This document shows positions 25,336-39,100 of a DNA stretch of 64,000 nt, piece after piece. A model generated the notes under the pieces. It had not been told where the DNA came from and ran no database searches. It saw nothing but the letters and a program-made list of their open reading frames with translations. Numbering within the stretch: position 1 is the stretch's first letter; each line of letters starts with the position of its first letter. The position numbers were made by a program, and so were the translations under genes. This DNA comes from Monocercomonoides exilis (taxonomy: Eukaryota; Preaxostyla; Oxymonadida; Polymastigidae): the NCBI GenBank assembly GCA_001643675.2, contig LSRY02000046.1, positions 682,001 to 746,000 of the forward strand, read 5' to 3'.

Positions 25336-26795
25336 ATGAGTGTATGCGCTAATGTTAAGCCTGAAGAAAGAGTGCAGATGATGACCAAAACCGAGCAGTT
25401 TTCAAGTGTGTTCTTTTATTTGGTTTGAACAACTTTGAACAAACTTTTATTTTTTCGGATGCCTTTTGCAGAATTGCTTTGTGAACCGGAAAATTGCAAA
25501 GAAGTTGAACAAATGCAGAAAACGGTGGAAATGAGTGAAATGATTAATGAAATGAATAGAGATGAATTCAAATCAGTTTTCACAAAAGAACTGTTCGACA
25601 AAATATACCAAATGATTGAAGAAAAGACATTGTCGTGGAGAAACGCAATTTTGTTGTTGAAGCATATTGGATATTGGAAAACTATGAAAAACGTGAATGC
25701 TGATGGCTTTAATCGTTCATTGCTTTACGAAAGATTTGAGGAGATGATCATTAAAGAAGAAGAGAAAAAAGAAGAAAAGAACGAAAGGCTTTTGGTTGAT
25801 CTGTGCGAATGCTATCTTTTGCTAAAGGAATATCCTTCTCTGGAATTTATATTAATTTTTGTGCCTTTCCTTCTGAAAGCTGCATTGAAGAAAGAGGAAA
25901 ACGAGGAGACTCAAAAAGAAGTGGAAATAGCTTTGCTGGCGCTGAGCAACATTAACGAATATAGTGTATGAGCACTTCTTTTTCATTTTTATTATGTTTG
26001 CTTTTTTCCCTTCTTATTTCTGTTTAGAAAATGAAACAAGAACTGTATTTGAATGTAATCAAAGAAATCATCCAATATCAACAGAAACACAGAAATCTCA
26101 CAAAACTTGCCTATCAATCTGCTTGGAGATTTTTAATATACAGATTGAGCAATGACGAAAGTTTGGAAGAAGTTCTTGTGAATGAGCTGCATTTAGCGAG
26201 AGAAGCAGCAAGAGAACTGGAAGAGCTGACAAGAAATATGGATTGGAACAGAAAAAAAGAAGAGGAAATGAGCAAAGAAGAAGCGAAAGAAAAGCTTCTT
26301 TTGATTCGATGGCTTGTGACAGCTGACGATTATCTTTCGTACTGTCAATTGTGGAATGAAGAATTCGTCGAACTTATTGGCAGCGTTGCTCAGATCTTTA
26401 AAGCAGCAAAGAATAATAGCAGTGCAATTTGCAACTGGAGCATTAGTTTTTTAAGAGTTGCAGCAGAAAGTAGAGTTGTGAAAGTTGATGATTTGTTGAA
26501 AGGTAAGGCAATTGATGTTGTTTTTGAAGAACTTTATCAGCCAGCATTGGAAGATAGAAATGTATGTAATTGCTTGGATACTGTTTTAGCAATTACAGGA
26601 AGATTGGAAGAAAAGACGGATAATGAAATGGAAGAAGTGAAAAGAAAAGAGATAAGCAGAAAGGTATTTGAAAAGATGGAAGAAGAAGGATATGAAGATA
26701 CCACCACAAGCTTTTATGAAACAATTGATTTTCTTAACAACGAATATTATTATGTGTTATCGTTGAATGTTTCTGATTATTTTGTGAATATTTGA
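25336..26795 (+). CDS. Oxymonad-type helical repeat protein, AYQSAW family (complete)
   Basis: Three exons, 25336-25405, 25472-25965 and 26028-26795, encode 443 aa. Intron 1 (25406-25471, 66 bp) is phase 1 and joins EQFS to KLLCEPENC. Intron 2 (25966-26027, 62 bp, GTATGAG...TTTAG) is phase 0. The ATG at 25336 begins MSVCANVKPEERVQMMTK, an N-terminus I recall from this oxymonad protein family. The protein is all-helical in character, with short acidic repeats and no membrane span or signal peptide, so it is probably cytosolic. It matches the gene at 1232-2493 over its length (NAILLLK.IGYW, KEVEIALLALS, KIIQY-like and LAYQSAW blocks). The role is unknown; armadillo-like folding is only a guess from the helix pattern. 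Confidence 0.85.
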
Positions 26796-27451
26796 GAAAA
26801 TGAGATTCTTCACATTTTTCCTCATAGTTTTAATTTTTCTGATTGGACAATTTCCTTTATCAGCAAAAGGCTATTTGAATCTTTTTTTAATTGAAATTGT
26901 TTATAGGATTGTCTGATGAATAATCATCAAATGTTGAAAATATATCTTGCCAAAACGAATTCTGTTTCGTTTTGCAACTCTAAAAATAAAAATTTTCTTT
27001 TTTCATGCTCCAAAAACAATATTAAATCGAAAAAATAATCATTTAATAATGAAAAAATATATTCATTGAAACATTTCACTTTATATTTAAGAAAATATCA
27101 TAATTTTTGAAACAATAATGAAGTTTTCAACACACCAAATTCAAAAATGATGAATTATAGAATAATCTTTCAGTTCTTTATCTCAATGTTTTTTTTTTAA
27201 TGTCCAAAGTTGAAGAAATAATATTTAAAGCTTTAGGTATTCAAGAATATGCTTTCACTTGGAGATTATTTATTTGCTTGTATCACTCTTTAAAACATCA
27301 AAGATTGAAAAAGAAAAAGAAAAAGAAAATAATAAGCATAAGAATAAGAACAAAATAGAAACTCTTTTCAAAACAAAAAAATTGTTATTTCCTCACTTTT
27401 TGTCCCTTTTTAAGCCTTAAAAAAAAATCTTAGAAAAATTAGACTGAAGTA
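26796..27451. other. Non-coding region
   Basis: AT-rich sequence with poly-A/T runs and no supported gene, up to the TA target dinucleotide (27450-27451) of the transposon that follows. Confidence 0.6.
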
Positions 27452-27779
27452 GGGTCATCTTTTTATTGGCACTTTTTTCTTTATTGGCACCAAAATTTTT
27501 TGAAATGAAAAAAAATTAAAAACACATCAAAAAAATACAAAACTCGAATCAATCACTCTTTTCACTTTTCATTTTCCATTTTCACGTTCAAAGGGGTCAA
27601 ATTCATCACTTGTTTCATCGTCATCATTCTTAATTTTTCTGAATTTCCTTTTCACTTTTTTCTTCAAAGGCAATTCTTCTTCTTCAATTTTTTTTTTCTT
27701 TTTCTTCAATTTCTTCAATTTTCATCTTGTGTTTTTCATTGCACACATCCCATTCATCAAGAAGCTTTTCTTTTGTTAT

Positions 27780-29129
27780 TTATTTACCGAAGAAGTCGAA
27801 ACAATGAGAATGAGAAGGAATGAAGTATTGAGAAGACTGAGGAAGTTTCATCAACGCAGATCCACATCCATTGCTGAGGACTCCGCTGTTAATGAAGGCT
27901 TTTTTGATGACTGATGGGGTGAATGCTGTGTGAAGGGCTTGTGGCAACACATCCGCAACAGCTGTTCTTTTTGAAGATGAGGAGGTGGATGACGGAGAGC
28001 TGTAATTGTTTGATAGCTCTGACTTCAACACTGCAAATACGCCTCTGTCCAGCGGCTGCGATATGTGCGTGGTGTGTGGAACGAAGGTGAAGACGTCAAT
28101 TTCGGCTTCCTTGAACTGTCTCCATATCGTTGGATCAGCACGTGATGAGTGCGAGTCCAGGAGAAGAAGGCAACGGTGAGATTCCTTCAAGATACGTTTT
28201 CTTCTGTCAATGATAGCTGGCAGCAGAACTGTTAAGGCGTATTTTTTGAATGACGTTTTATCCATCCAGCCGTTTGTGTTTGGCCAAATGTCAAGCGACG
28301 GCGTCAACAGTGTTGTAAGTTCTTTCGGAAGATTTGCGCTCGGCCACAGCACGACAGACGGAAGCGAGAAGCCATCAGCAGCGATTCCAGCAACGAGAGT
28401 GGCATTTGGCATCCTTTCAGCAGTCTTTTTGAACACAGCTTGTTCATCTGCAGGATGAACAACAACGCCACGTGTAGAAATTGGAATTCGAAGCGAAGAT
28501 TCATCTATATTGAAGATTAATTCCTCTGGATATTTATTTTCATTGTGTAATACTTGTAATTCTGTATACCACGGTTTTAGGACTTTCTGGCAAGATGCTG
28601 CTAGTCTGTTGATATCAACTTGTTTTGGCAGCGAGGACTTCAGTTCCGGATGTCTCTGTATGAAGGCGTGAACTGTCTTTAAAGTTACAGTCCTTTTCTT
28701 ATTTTCTTCTTTTTCTCCTTCTTCTTCACTATCGTTAATAATGTTTTCCATCTAAATACCAATTAATATACAATTCAAATATCAATCGCAAACCAGATCG
28801 CGCGCTTTTCGTAATGTGAGGCTTGTCCCAGATCGAGATTCTATTGTAACTTCTTCCAAGAATTGTTTTTCTTTTTCACCGCTAATAATTGGTGGATGAC
28901 CAACTTTTGCAATAGGCCTGCCGTTTTTTATGGCTTTAACTGCGTGCTCCAAAGATTTTTTGCTGATTCCGCCATATTTTACTCCGTCGGCCAGCCTGAC
29001 AACATTGTCATTAACAATGTGCGCAATCCTTTCTAATCTTGTTTCATATTTCCTGTAATGTAATGTAGACATTGCTTCCTTCAGACGCTTCTGCGCCGCT
29101 TCAGCTTTCTTTTTCACTAGTAATTTCAT
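27780..29129 (-). CDS. Pogo/Tigger-like transposase
   Basis: Two exons, 28794-29129 and 27780-28751, are separated by a putative 42-bp GT-AG intron (28752-28793). Both sides share one frame and the intron contains the only stops. The N-terminal exon has a psq-type HTH segment (GVKYGGISKKSLEHAVKAIK, GRPIAKVGHPPII). The second exon has the DDE_1 catalytic core: FNIDESSL (first Asp), LLLLDSHSSR (second Asp) and ISQPLDRGVFAVLK (third Asp). No other break is seen, so the enzyme may still be functional if the intron is spliced. If it is not spliced, this is two pieces of a dead gene. It acts on the surrounding TIRs at TA targets. Confidence 0.85.
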
Positions 29130-29249
29130 TTATATATTATGGGTAATGATCGTTAATAAATTTTTTTATTTATTAATTCTCATTAAAATATTTTTAATTA
29201 ATATTTAAATTTTTGAATGAATTAGAAATATTTACAAACCTTTGTGCAG

Positions 29250-29317
29250 TCCAATTTCTCATGAAAGCTCAATGGAAGGACTTGAACCCCCCCATTTCCC
29301 CCCCATGAGAAATTGGA
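29250..29317. repeat. 14-bp inverted repeat around a C-rich loop inside the transposon
   Basis: TCCAATTTCTCATG (29250-29263) and its exact reverse complement (29304-29317) enclose a 40-base loop with two 7-base C runs. On the minus strand the loop holds GGTTCAAGTCC, like a tRNA T-arm. No full tRNA can be folded from it. Confidence 0.6.
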
Positions 29318-29462
29318 TTTCTTTCAAAATTCAAATATTAGATTATATCACATTTGTATATATACCAAAAATAAATTTTAAAATATCATTTGTGGGTCAG
29401 ATTAATTTTTATTTAAAAAAAAAGTGCCAATAAAGAAAAAAGTGCCAATAAAAAGATGACCC

Positions 29463-29791
29463 TATGTTTATAAATATCAAAATACATATTTTATATCACT
29501 TTATCTGTGAATGTTATGAACATTAAAAATAATAAAATATACAAACATTAAAAAACGAAGATAATTAATAGCATAATTTGTAACGAAAATCATGAAAAAC
29601 TTTGGTGAACTTTAAAATGATTTGATTATGCTCTCGATAAAAACGATCATAAATTACTTTTAGAACAAAATTAAAAAAGGAACCAAAAATTAAAAATTGA
29701 TGTTGCGAAGATTTCAAAAAAAGACTTTTTATTATTTTTTCATTTCAAATTTATTCCTTTCGGATAATTACAGCTTTTGAAGCACGCTAAT
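29463..29791. other. Non-coding region
   Basis: AT-rich spacer between the pogo element and the 3' end of the minus-strand kinase gene. Nothing else is seen. Confidence 0.6.
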
Positions 29792-32878
<3,087 letters not shown>

Positions 32879-33216
32879 TATCTATTATTTTTATATGGGA
32901 AGTCCTTTTTTATCAAATTATATAACTATAACAAATTTTTGTGTGTGTGAACAAAAATATTGATTTGATAAACAATAAAAATTCAAGACATTTGAAACAA
33001 TATAAATGTGTTATGATAAAGAACGAATAAGATGTGAATTTTTTTATTTTCACTGAGTGAGGTTTTTTTAAAAGGTTATTTTATTTTTTCCAGACAAAAT
33101 TTTAAAATCAAATATCTTAACAAATATACAATAAAAATTTTCAGCTATTTGTAAACTTGCATGTTCACATGCATGGCATCGATTTATAAACGAATTTTTT
33201 ATGGCAGTGTTGTACA
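32879..33216. other. Non-coding region
   Basis: AT-rich sequence upstream of the kinase start codon. It probably holds that gene's promoter, but no motif can be singled out. Confidence 0.5.
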
Positions 33217-33715
33217 GTCAAAACCGGATATAATCACGTCGAATATAATCGCATTCGAATATTGTCACATTTTTCGATGCACCGACATTTTTTGTTTGTT
33301 TTTCATTCATTTTCCATCGCATACAATCACAGGGATGAAAATACAGATATCGCACAAAATTCCGGACAAGATCGATTTCACAATAACGACAAGAGGAATA
33401 ATTCTGACAATTTTCCTCAAAATATGGGTGATTCTTTTTGAAAAGTCACAAATGTTTAATTCTCAATAAAATCAAAATCTTATATTTTTCTTAATATTTT
33501 GTTTACAAATGTTAAACTTCACTTTAATGGAATCCATTACTTGATAATGCAATTTCAAACATTCTTACGGAGATTTGTGAGCTGAAACAGAAATTTGAGC
33601 ATAATATGAAATTTGAAATTTATTTGTAAATTAAACATTTGTGACTTTTCAAAAAGAATCACCCATATATCTCATCGAAACAAACTCATTTGATATTCAA
33701 AACTGGTAAAAGGAG
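33217..33715. mobile_element. Old pogo/Tc-like element remnant, interrupted by a MITE
   Basis: It begins ACAGTCAAAACCGGATATAA, the style of terminus found in pogo/Tigger elements, next to a TA. Part of it (about 33343-33424 and 33670-33700) is repeated, inverted and diverged, at about 35410-35520, for example in ACAGATATCGCACAAAAT and GACAAGATCGATTTCACAAT. No transposase remains. A 241-bp MITE interrupts it at 33425-33665. Confidence 0.55.
33425..33665. mobile_element. MITE with 37-bp perfect TIRs
   Basis: TGGGTGATTCTTTTTGAAAA begins the left end (33425-33461), and the right end (33629-33665) is its exact inverse over 37 bp. TA flanks both sides. Comparing with the uninterrupted inverted copy near 35437, where the sequence reads through CTCAAAATATAACCC, shows that this 241-bp block was inserted. 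It is non-autonomous, Tc1/mariner-like, and related to the element at 2647-2900. Confidence 0.85.
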
Positions 33716-35262
33716 ATTATAGGGGAACACGAATTTTTCAAATTTTTTATTGTTAATGAATTCTATATAGTATAAGAATCATTTATATATAAATCAAAAT
33801 TAGAGATCATCGAGGTTTTTTATGAAAAATTTTCAAAAATATTCGAAAAAATTATGGGTTAGATCAAATTATGGCTGAAGAAGAAAACTACAAAAACATA
33901 TCAAATATATCTTCTCTCTGTGATATTTTCAGTGATAGAAAATTAGCATGGGACTATTATTTTCACATCATTTACAGAGGCTTCAAACCAATTTGCTTCC
34001 GCCATCACACTCCAAAATTTTTCACTATAAGAGAGCCGTGCTATTATTATTGGCGATGTAGCAAATGCAGAACAAAAGAATCTGTTTTCAAGAATACAAC
34101 ATTTGCAAAAAACAGAATTCCAATTCACAAACTACTAAAGATTCTTTTGTTTTATTGGATTGGATTGAGCATACGTCACATTTCTCTAATTACTGGGATT
34201 CACAGACACACAGTTGGTTATTGGGCAAGTTTATTTCGATCTGTTTGCACACAGTTATGGAATAAAAATCAAGAGCCAATTGGAGGTGAAGGAGTTGATG
34301 TAGAAATTGACGAAGCCATTTGGCGAAGGAGAAAATATCATTGTGGCCGAGCAAAAAAACAGATCTGGATTTTCGGTGGTATCGAAAGGAAGGCAGATGG
34401 AGCAGAAAAGAAAAAATTCGTTATAATTGTTCCAAACAGAAAAGCAGAAACATTAATTCCTATAATAAAAGAGAAGATCAAGATTGAATCCACAATTTTT
34501 TCGGATCAATGGAAGGCATATGCAAAAGTTGGTGAGCTGGGATACACCCACAAAATTGTTTGTCATAAACGAAATTTTATGGATCCTGAAACAAAAGCCT
34601 GCACAAGTACTATAGAAGGCTTTTGGAGCAGCTTACGATCTTCTTTCCCGAGGCATGGGTGCAGAGAAAAATTTCTGAGTGACTATTTGTCGTTATTTAT
34701 GATCAGGCAACAAAATAAATACACTTTTGACGAAATTCTTGAAGAGATCGTTCATTTCAAGCCTGATAAAGAACAAGAAGATGATGATGAGGAAGAAATT
34801 CCTTTCGAGGTTGAAGATGATGAGCATATTCCAGACGAATATGATGTTTTGCATGGAGAGGATTTATCTGAATCGGATTCAGATGATTTGGGAGCAGGAG
34901 ATGGATCAGACGCTTCAGAATATGAAGGTTGAAGAAAAAGGCAAGAAAATAATCCTTTTTAATATTATTTTCGAACATTATTTTGATAAAAATACATAAT
35001 TTAACATAATTCTTTTTTTGTTTTTTGAAAAATAGTGAAATGAAGTTACCCAATTGTGTTCAATATCCCAAAAAACTAACGAAAGAGATCATTATTAAGG
35101 TATCGCACCCAATAAAAACCAAAAATTGGTTTGATCAAATCATCAAATTTTTTCATAAAAAACCTCGATGATCTCTAATTTTGATTTATATATAAATGAT
35201 TCTTATACTATATAGAATTCATTAACAATAAAAAATTTGAAAAATTCGTGTTCCCCTATAAT
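33716..35262. mobile_element. Merlin (IS1016-like) DNA transposon, apparently intact
   Basis: A 1,547-bp element with 114-bp inverted ends (33716-33829 and 35149-35262) that appear identical, starting ATTATAGGGGAACACG. It encodes one full-length transposase on the plus strand. The identical ends and intact gene suggest recent activity. I could not find the 8-9 bp duplication typical of Merlin for any placement of the ends near GGGG. Confidence 0.88.
33871..34932 (+). CDS. Merlin/IS1595-family transposase
   Basis: The protein has 353 aa. The N-terminal zinc-ribbon-like segment (CFRHH..., CYYYWRCSKCR) is followed by the helical segment KLLKILLFYWIGLSIRHIS and an HTH (TGIHRHTVGYW). The ISXO2-like catalytic domain has VEIDEAIWRRRKYHCGR (first Asp), IFSDQWKAY (second Asp) and STIEGFWSSLRSSFPRHG (Glu/Asn-region motif), spaced as in IS1016/Merlin enzymes. 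The C-terminus is a long acidic tail (EDDDEEEIPFEVEDDE...), probably a eukaryotic addition. There are no frameshifts or internal stops. It would cut and paste the surrounding TIRs. Confidence 0.92.
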   Translation: MAEEENYKNISNISSLCDIFSDRKLAWDYYFHIIYRGFKPICFRHHTPKFFTIREPCYYYWRCSKCRTKESVFKNTTFAKNRIPIHKLLKILLFYWIGLSIRHISLITGIHRHTVGYWASLFRSVCTQLWNKNQEPIGGEGVDVEIDEAIWRRRKYHCGRAKKQIWIFGGIERKADGAEKKKFVIIVPNRKAETLIPIIKEKIKIESTIFSDQWKAYAKVGELGYTHKIVCHKRNFMDPETKACTSTIEGFWSSLRSSFPRHGCREKFLSDYLSLFMIRQQNKYTFDEILEEIVHFKPDKEQEDDDEEEIPFEVEDDEHIPDEYDVLHGEDLSESDSDDLGAGDGSDASEYEG

Positions 35263-35269
35263 ATACATT

Positions 35270-35525
35270 TACCTCAAAACTTTCAAAATAGCTTCATTTG
35301 TTCTCATAAAAAAATATTATTGAAATTTCGGAGAAACTCAAAATCCTATTTTTCCTTGTTTACTAAATATTTTTTCCGAACACAAATGGAGCTATTTTGA
35401 AAGATTAGAATATCAAATGAGTTTGTTTTAATGGGTTATATTTTGAGGAAAATTATCAGAATTATTCCTCTTGCATTTATTGTGAAATCGATCTTGTCAG
35501 GTATTTTGTGCGATATCTGTAAAAT
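35270..35525. repeat. Diverged inverted copy of the 33.3-33.7 kb remnant
   Basis: Positions 35410-35520 are the reverse complement of the remnant left of the Merlin element, at perhaps 80-90% identity by eye. In addition, 35276-35303 and 35378-35406 are near-inverted copies of each other (CTTTCAAAATAGCT core). The Merlin element therefore sits inside a larger palindromic arrangement. Confidence 0.6.
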
Positions 35526-35839
35526 GTTCACCGAAAAGTGAAAGGACTGAATAAAGACATTTTCTTCTGAATTTAAGCTGATTCATTAATTCAAAAAACA
35601 AGGTTTAAAATCGAAATGTTAAATTTATTTCCACTTTCACAATGATAAAAAAATTTAAAAAATATGCATCCCGAAAAAAGTTATGATTTCGAAAATAATC
35701 ACCTATTTTTCAAAAAAAAATATGTTCATTGTTCAAAAAAATTTATATTAATTCAATCAAATGAAAAAAATAAAAAATCAATTTATCAAAAAGAAAATAA
35801 AAGAATAGAATAGAATAGAATAGAATAGAATAGAAAAAA

Positions 35840-35894
<55 letters not shown>

Positions 35895-36105
35895 TATGAA
35901 AAGCTGTTGAATCCGATTTTTGTGTTCAAAAAAATTAGTATTGTATAAAAGTTCATTTTATTGAAAATTTGAAGTTTGTCATGTTATATATTAAAAGACT
36001 TAATCATAAAAAAAGTCTAAAAAAGAAGAGTTTGAAAAAGCATTTTTTTATATATCAACCCATAAAGAAAAACATAAGAAACGCAGAATAGAAAAGTGAA
36101 AAATC
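35526..36105. other. Non-coding region with (AGAAT)n and poly-A
   Basis: AT-rich. A single MITE-type end (AAAATAATCACC, about 35693-35705) resembles the right end at 2888-2900. (AGAAT)n spans 35802-35834 and a 51-base poly-A run spans 35842-35892. The promoter of the giant gene at 36106 should lie in the last 200 bases. Confidence 0.6.
35802..35892. repeat. (AGAAT)n microsatellite and 51-base poly-A run
   Basis: Six to seven AGAAT units are followed, after a short A-rich spacer, by 51 consecutive A. Confidence 0.95.
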
Positions 36106-39100
36106 ATGCTTAAAGAAGCATTAATCGCATTAGTTGCTGTTATAACTTCGTTTAAATTGCATAATGTTGAACTTGAAACAAGTGCGACAATCAATGATGC
36201 GTTTGAATATTGTGGAGGAATTTTACGTCATAATGCTTGCTTCAATGATTGTTTTTTGAAAGATGATGAATTACATGGAAAAAGCGAATGCAAAGAAGAT
36301 GCTTCAATGAACTACGTGAATGGAGATAAGATTACAAAAGCGCGCGAAGAGATGAGAATGAAACAGAGAAAAAATGAAAATTTGGAGGGAAAATCAATGA
36401 AAAAAAGGAAATGGAAAATCTTTGAAGAAGACCATAACCATTACATTGATTCAAGCTGCTTGTTGTTTGATGCACAGTGTGGAGCCAGCAAAGAAAGCAA
36501 GATCAAAGGGAACATACTAATTCAAAACTCAACAATCAAGTTGCATGAAGTGGAAATGATTTCATGCAAACGAAAGTGTCTTATTAGTGCAAATGACAAG
36601 AGTGATAAAGAAATAAAAAGCAGTAAAATTTTTGTTGGAAATGAGATGCCTCCATTGCATATTCAAGATTGCAAAGCGATCTTTATGAACATTTCACTGG
36701 AATCCGAAAGTCAATTTTCTTCAGCGTTTCCACCCCTTTTCTTTTCTGAGCAAGGCAACGCTAAAATTTCGCATGAAAGTTTTGCCTCAATTTTCTTGTC
36801 GTGCTTTTCTTCCTTCGCAGTATCATCGGCTCCATTCCTTTCATCACCATCCATTCTCCTTATTTCCCTTTCCCATCTGACATTTTTTAACATCTCCACA
36901 TCAAATGTGGCATGCTCACCTTCAACAACAATGTCAACCCAAACTTCATGTTTTTTGAGTTGTTGTTCATTTTCTTCTGTCTGCGATGTATATGATGGAG
37001 GGATTGTCCCCTCCCTCAACAACCCCTTGGCTTCCTTAACAGCCTCAAACGCTTCATTCGTTGGATGTTGTCGGACAAAAAATGTTGTATGTGAAGGAAC
37101 TGCAGACAATAAGCTAACACCAGGGAGACAAAATACAACTGAAAATGGAGCAAACTCATTCATTTGGTGCGAGTGGAGTGGATCAAGGACAACAGGAGAA
37201 GTTGACTCATATACCGATGGAATATCGAGTGGCGGGGCTATTTTTATGTACAACAAGGGAAATGGAGAACTTTCAGTTTCGAATTGTCTGTTTAATAATT
37301 GCTTTGCATTCAGTCGTGGAGGCGGAATTATGTGCCTATCAATTGATTCTGTGCATATCGAAAATAATGTGTTCAATGCCTGTACGGCACAAAACCATTA
37401 CGGAGGAGGATTGTATGTCAGCTCTGTTTCAACATGTGCTCGGATCAGTGGATGTGAATTTCAGAATTGCAAAGCTAGTGGCTTAGGAGGGGGACTTTTT
37501 CTTGAAAATTTTCAGGTTTCAGGAACTGATTGCATTCTAACAGAAAATGGAGAAGTGGAAAGTGCGTGTGTGTTTGACTGTAGTTTCTCTTCATGCTCAG
37601 TCACAAATACTGGTGGTGGAGGCGTGCGTTGCGTGACTGTTCCTGACACGCAATTCAAAATGAGGAGTATTCAATTTATCTCATGTTCAGCATTAAGAGA
37701 GGGAGGAGGGTTGTGTCTTTATCCAAATCGAGAAACGGCACCTGATGATAAATTATATTGCTTCTTCTTATTTTTTCACGAATGCAGCTGCAGGGATGCA
37801 AATAATCCACGTGGGCGTGATGTGATGTATTATGATCAAAATAATCTCTATTTATCCCTAAATAATCCATTTCATGAATGTTACACGACAAACACAAACG
37901 ATAAGAGGATTTGCTTTGCATACAATTATTCGAGTTCAGGATCTTGGGCATATCAGCACACAGAAAAGTGGGATTGGTTGAAAGACAAGACGGTATACGT
38001 GTCAGTGAGCGGGAATGATACATCTCCACTTTGTGGGTCAAATGAAACATTTCCTTGTCTGACTGCGAAGAAGGCGTTTGAGATGTGTGAGGTACAGATT
38101 AGCTTGACAATCACGCTGATGGAAGGGAATCATCAAAGCGAGACGACAACAATTGAGATTGGGACAAAGAAGATTTCTATTATTGGGACGGGCAAAGATA
38201 AGAGTTCGATCGGAACAGGGACACTTTCATCAACTGGAGCGCTGTTCAGTGTTTTGACAGGTCATCTTGGTTTATTGCACATGAAAGTTGATTGCAACTC
38301 AAATTCAAGTACTTCGCCGAGTGTGGTTGTGGTGTCTGATGGATGTGGGTCACTCTCGTTGGAGGATGTTGTGATCACCACGAGTGTTTCTTCAGGAAAC
38401 TATGTGATGTCGTCGTCAGTGTTTGTGGTTCCACTGTCGCAGCTGTCGATGGTTGGTGTGGAAATCAAAGATATGAATGTCTCAAAACCATTATTCTCTG
38501 AGCCGAATCTATCTTCTTCTTCTTCTTCATTGTCGTCATTGTCGTCATTTGCACTGTATCTGACAGCCACAGCATCAGGAGATAGCGTGCTGGCGAATGT
38601 GAAGGTGATGAATGTGAGGTTGACAGAAGGAGATGGGGTGGTTGTGGCAAAGAGTGTGAAGGCTGGAGAGACATTCGTTGTTCAGAATGTGACAATCGAA
38701 GATTGTGAGTGCAAGGCTGGAAGTGGTGGTGGGATAAAGGTCGATTTGAAGTCATCAAGCATGTTGCGGGTGGGGACTTCATCATCCCCGGGAAGTGAAA
38801 TAACAAAATTCAACAGATGCAATTGCAGTGGAAATGGTGGCGGGATAATGGTGAATCTGGAAAATGGCTCACACGACTTCTCGATCGTGCATGTGGACTT
38901 TACAGGCTGCAAAGCAAATTCTGGAGGAAATTATGTGTTTGTGAATGGGAAAGATTCAGCAAACTGGGGAATTAGCTCCTCAAATCTGGATGTTCAGCAT
39001 GACAATTCAAAATACAATGAGATTGTGGGATTCGATCGGAGTGACACGACAATGGGGCTGTTCCCACTGAATGTGTTTCTTGATACATATCCAGATGCAG

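Larger units (their letters stand above)
27452..29462. mobile_element. Pogo-type DNA transposon
   Basis: A 2,011-bp element with 39-bp inverted ends (27452-27490 and 29424-29462) starting GGGTCATC, flanked by TA on both sides (27450-27451 and 29463-29464). Each end holds two direct copies of TTTATTGGCAC, a plausible transposase binding site. The TA duplication and the DDD-type transposase on the minus strand place it in the pogo/Tigger branch of Tc1/mariner. Confidence 0.9.
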
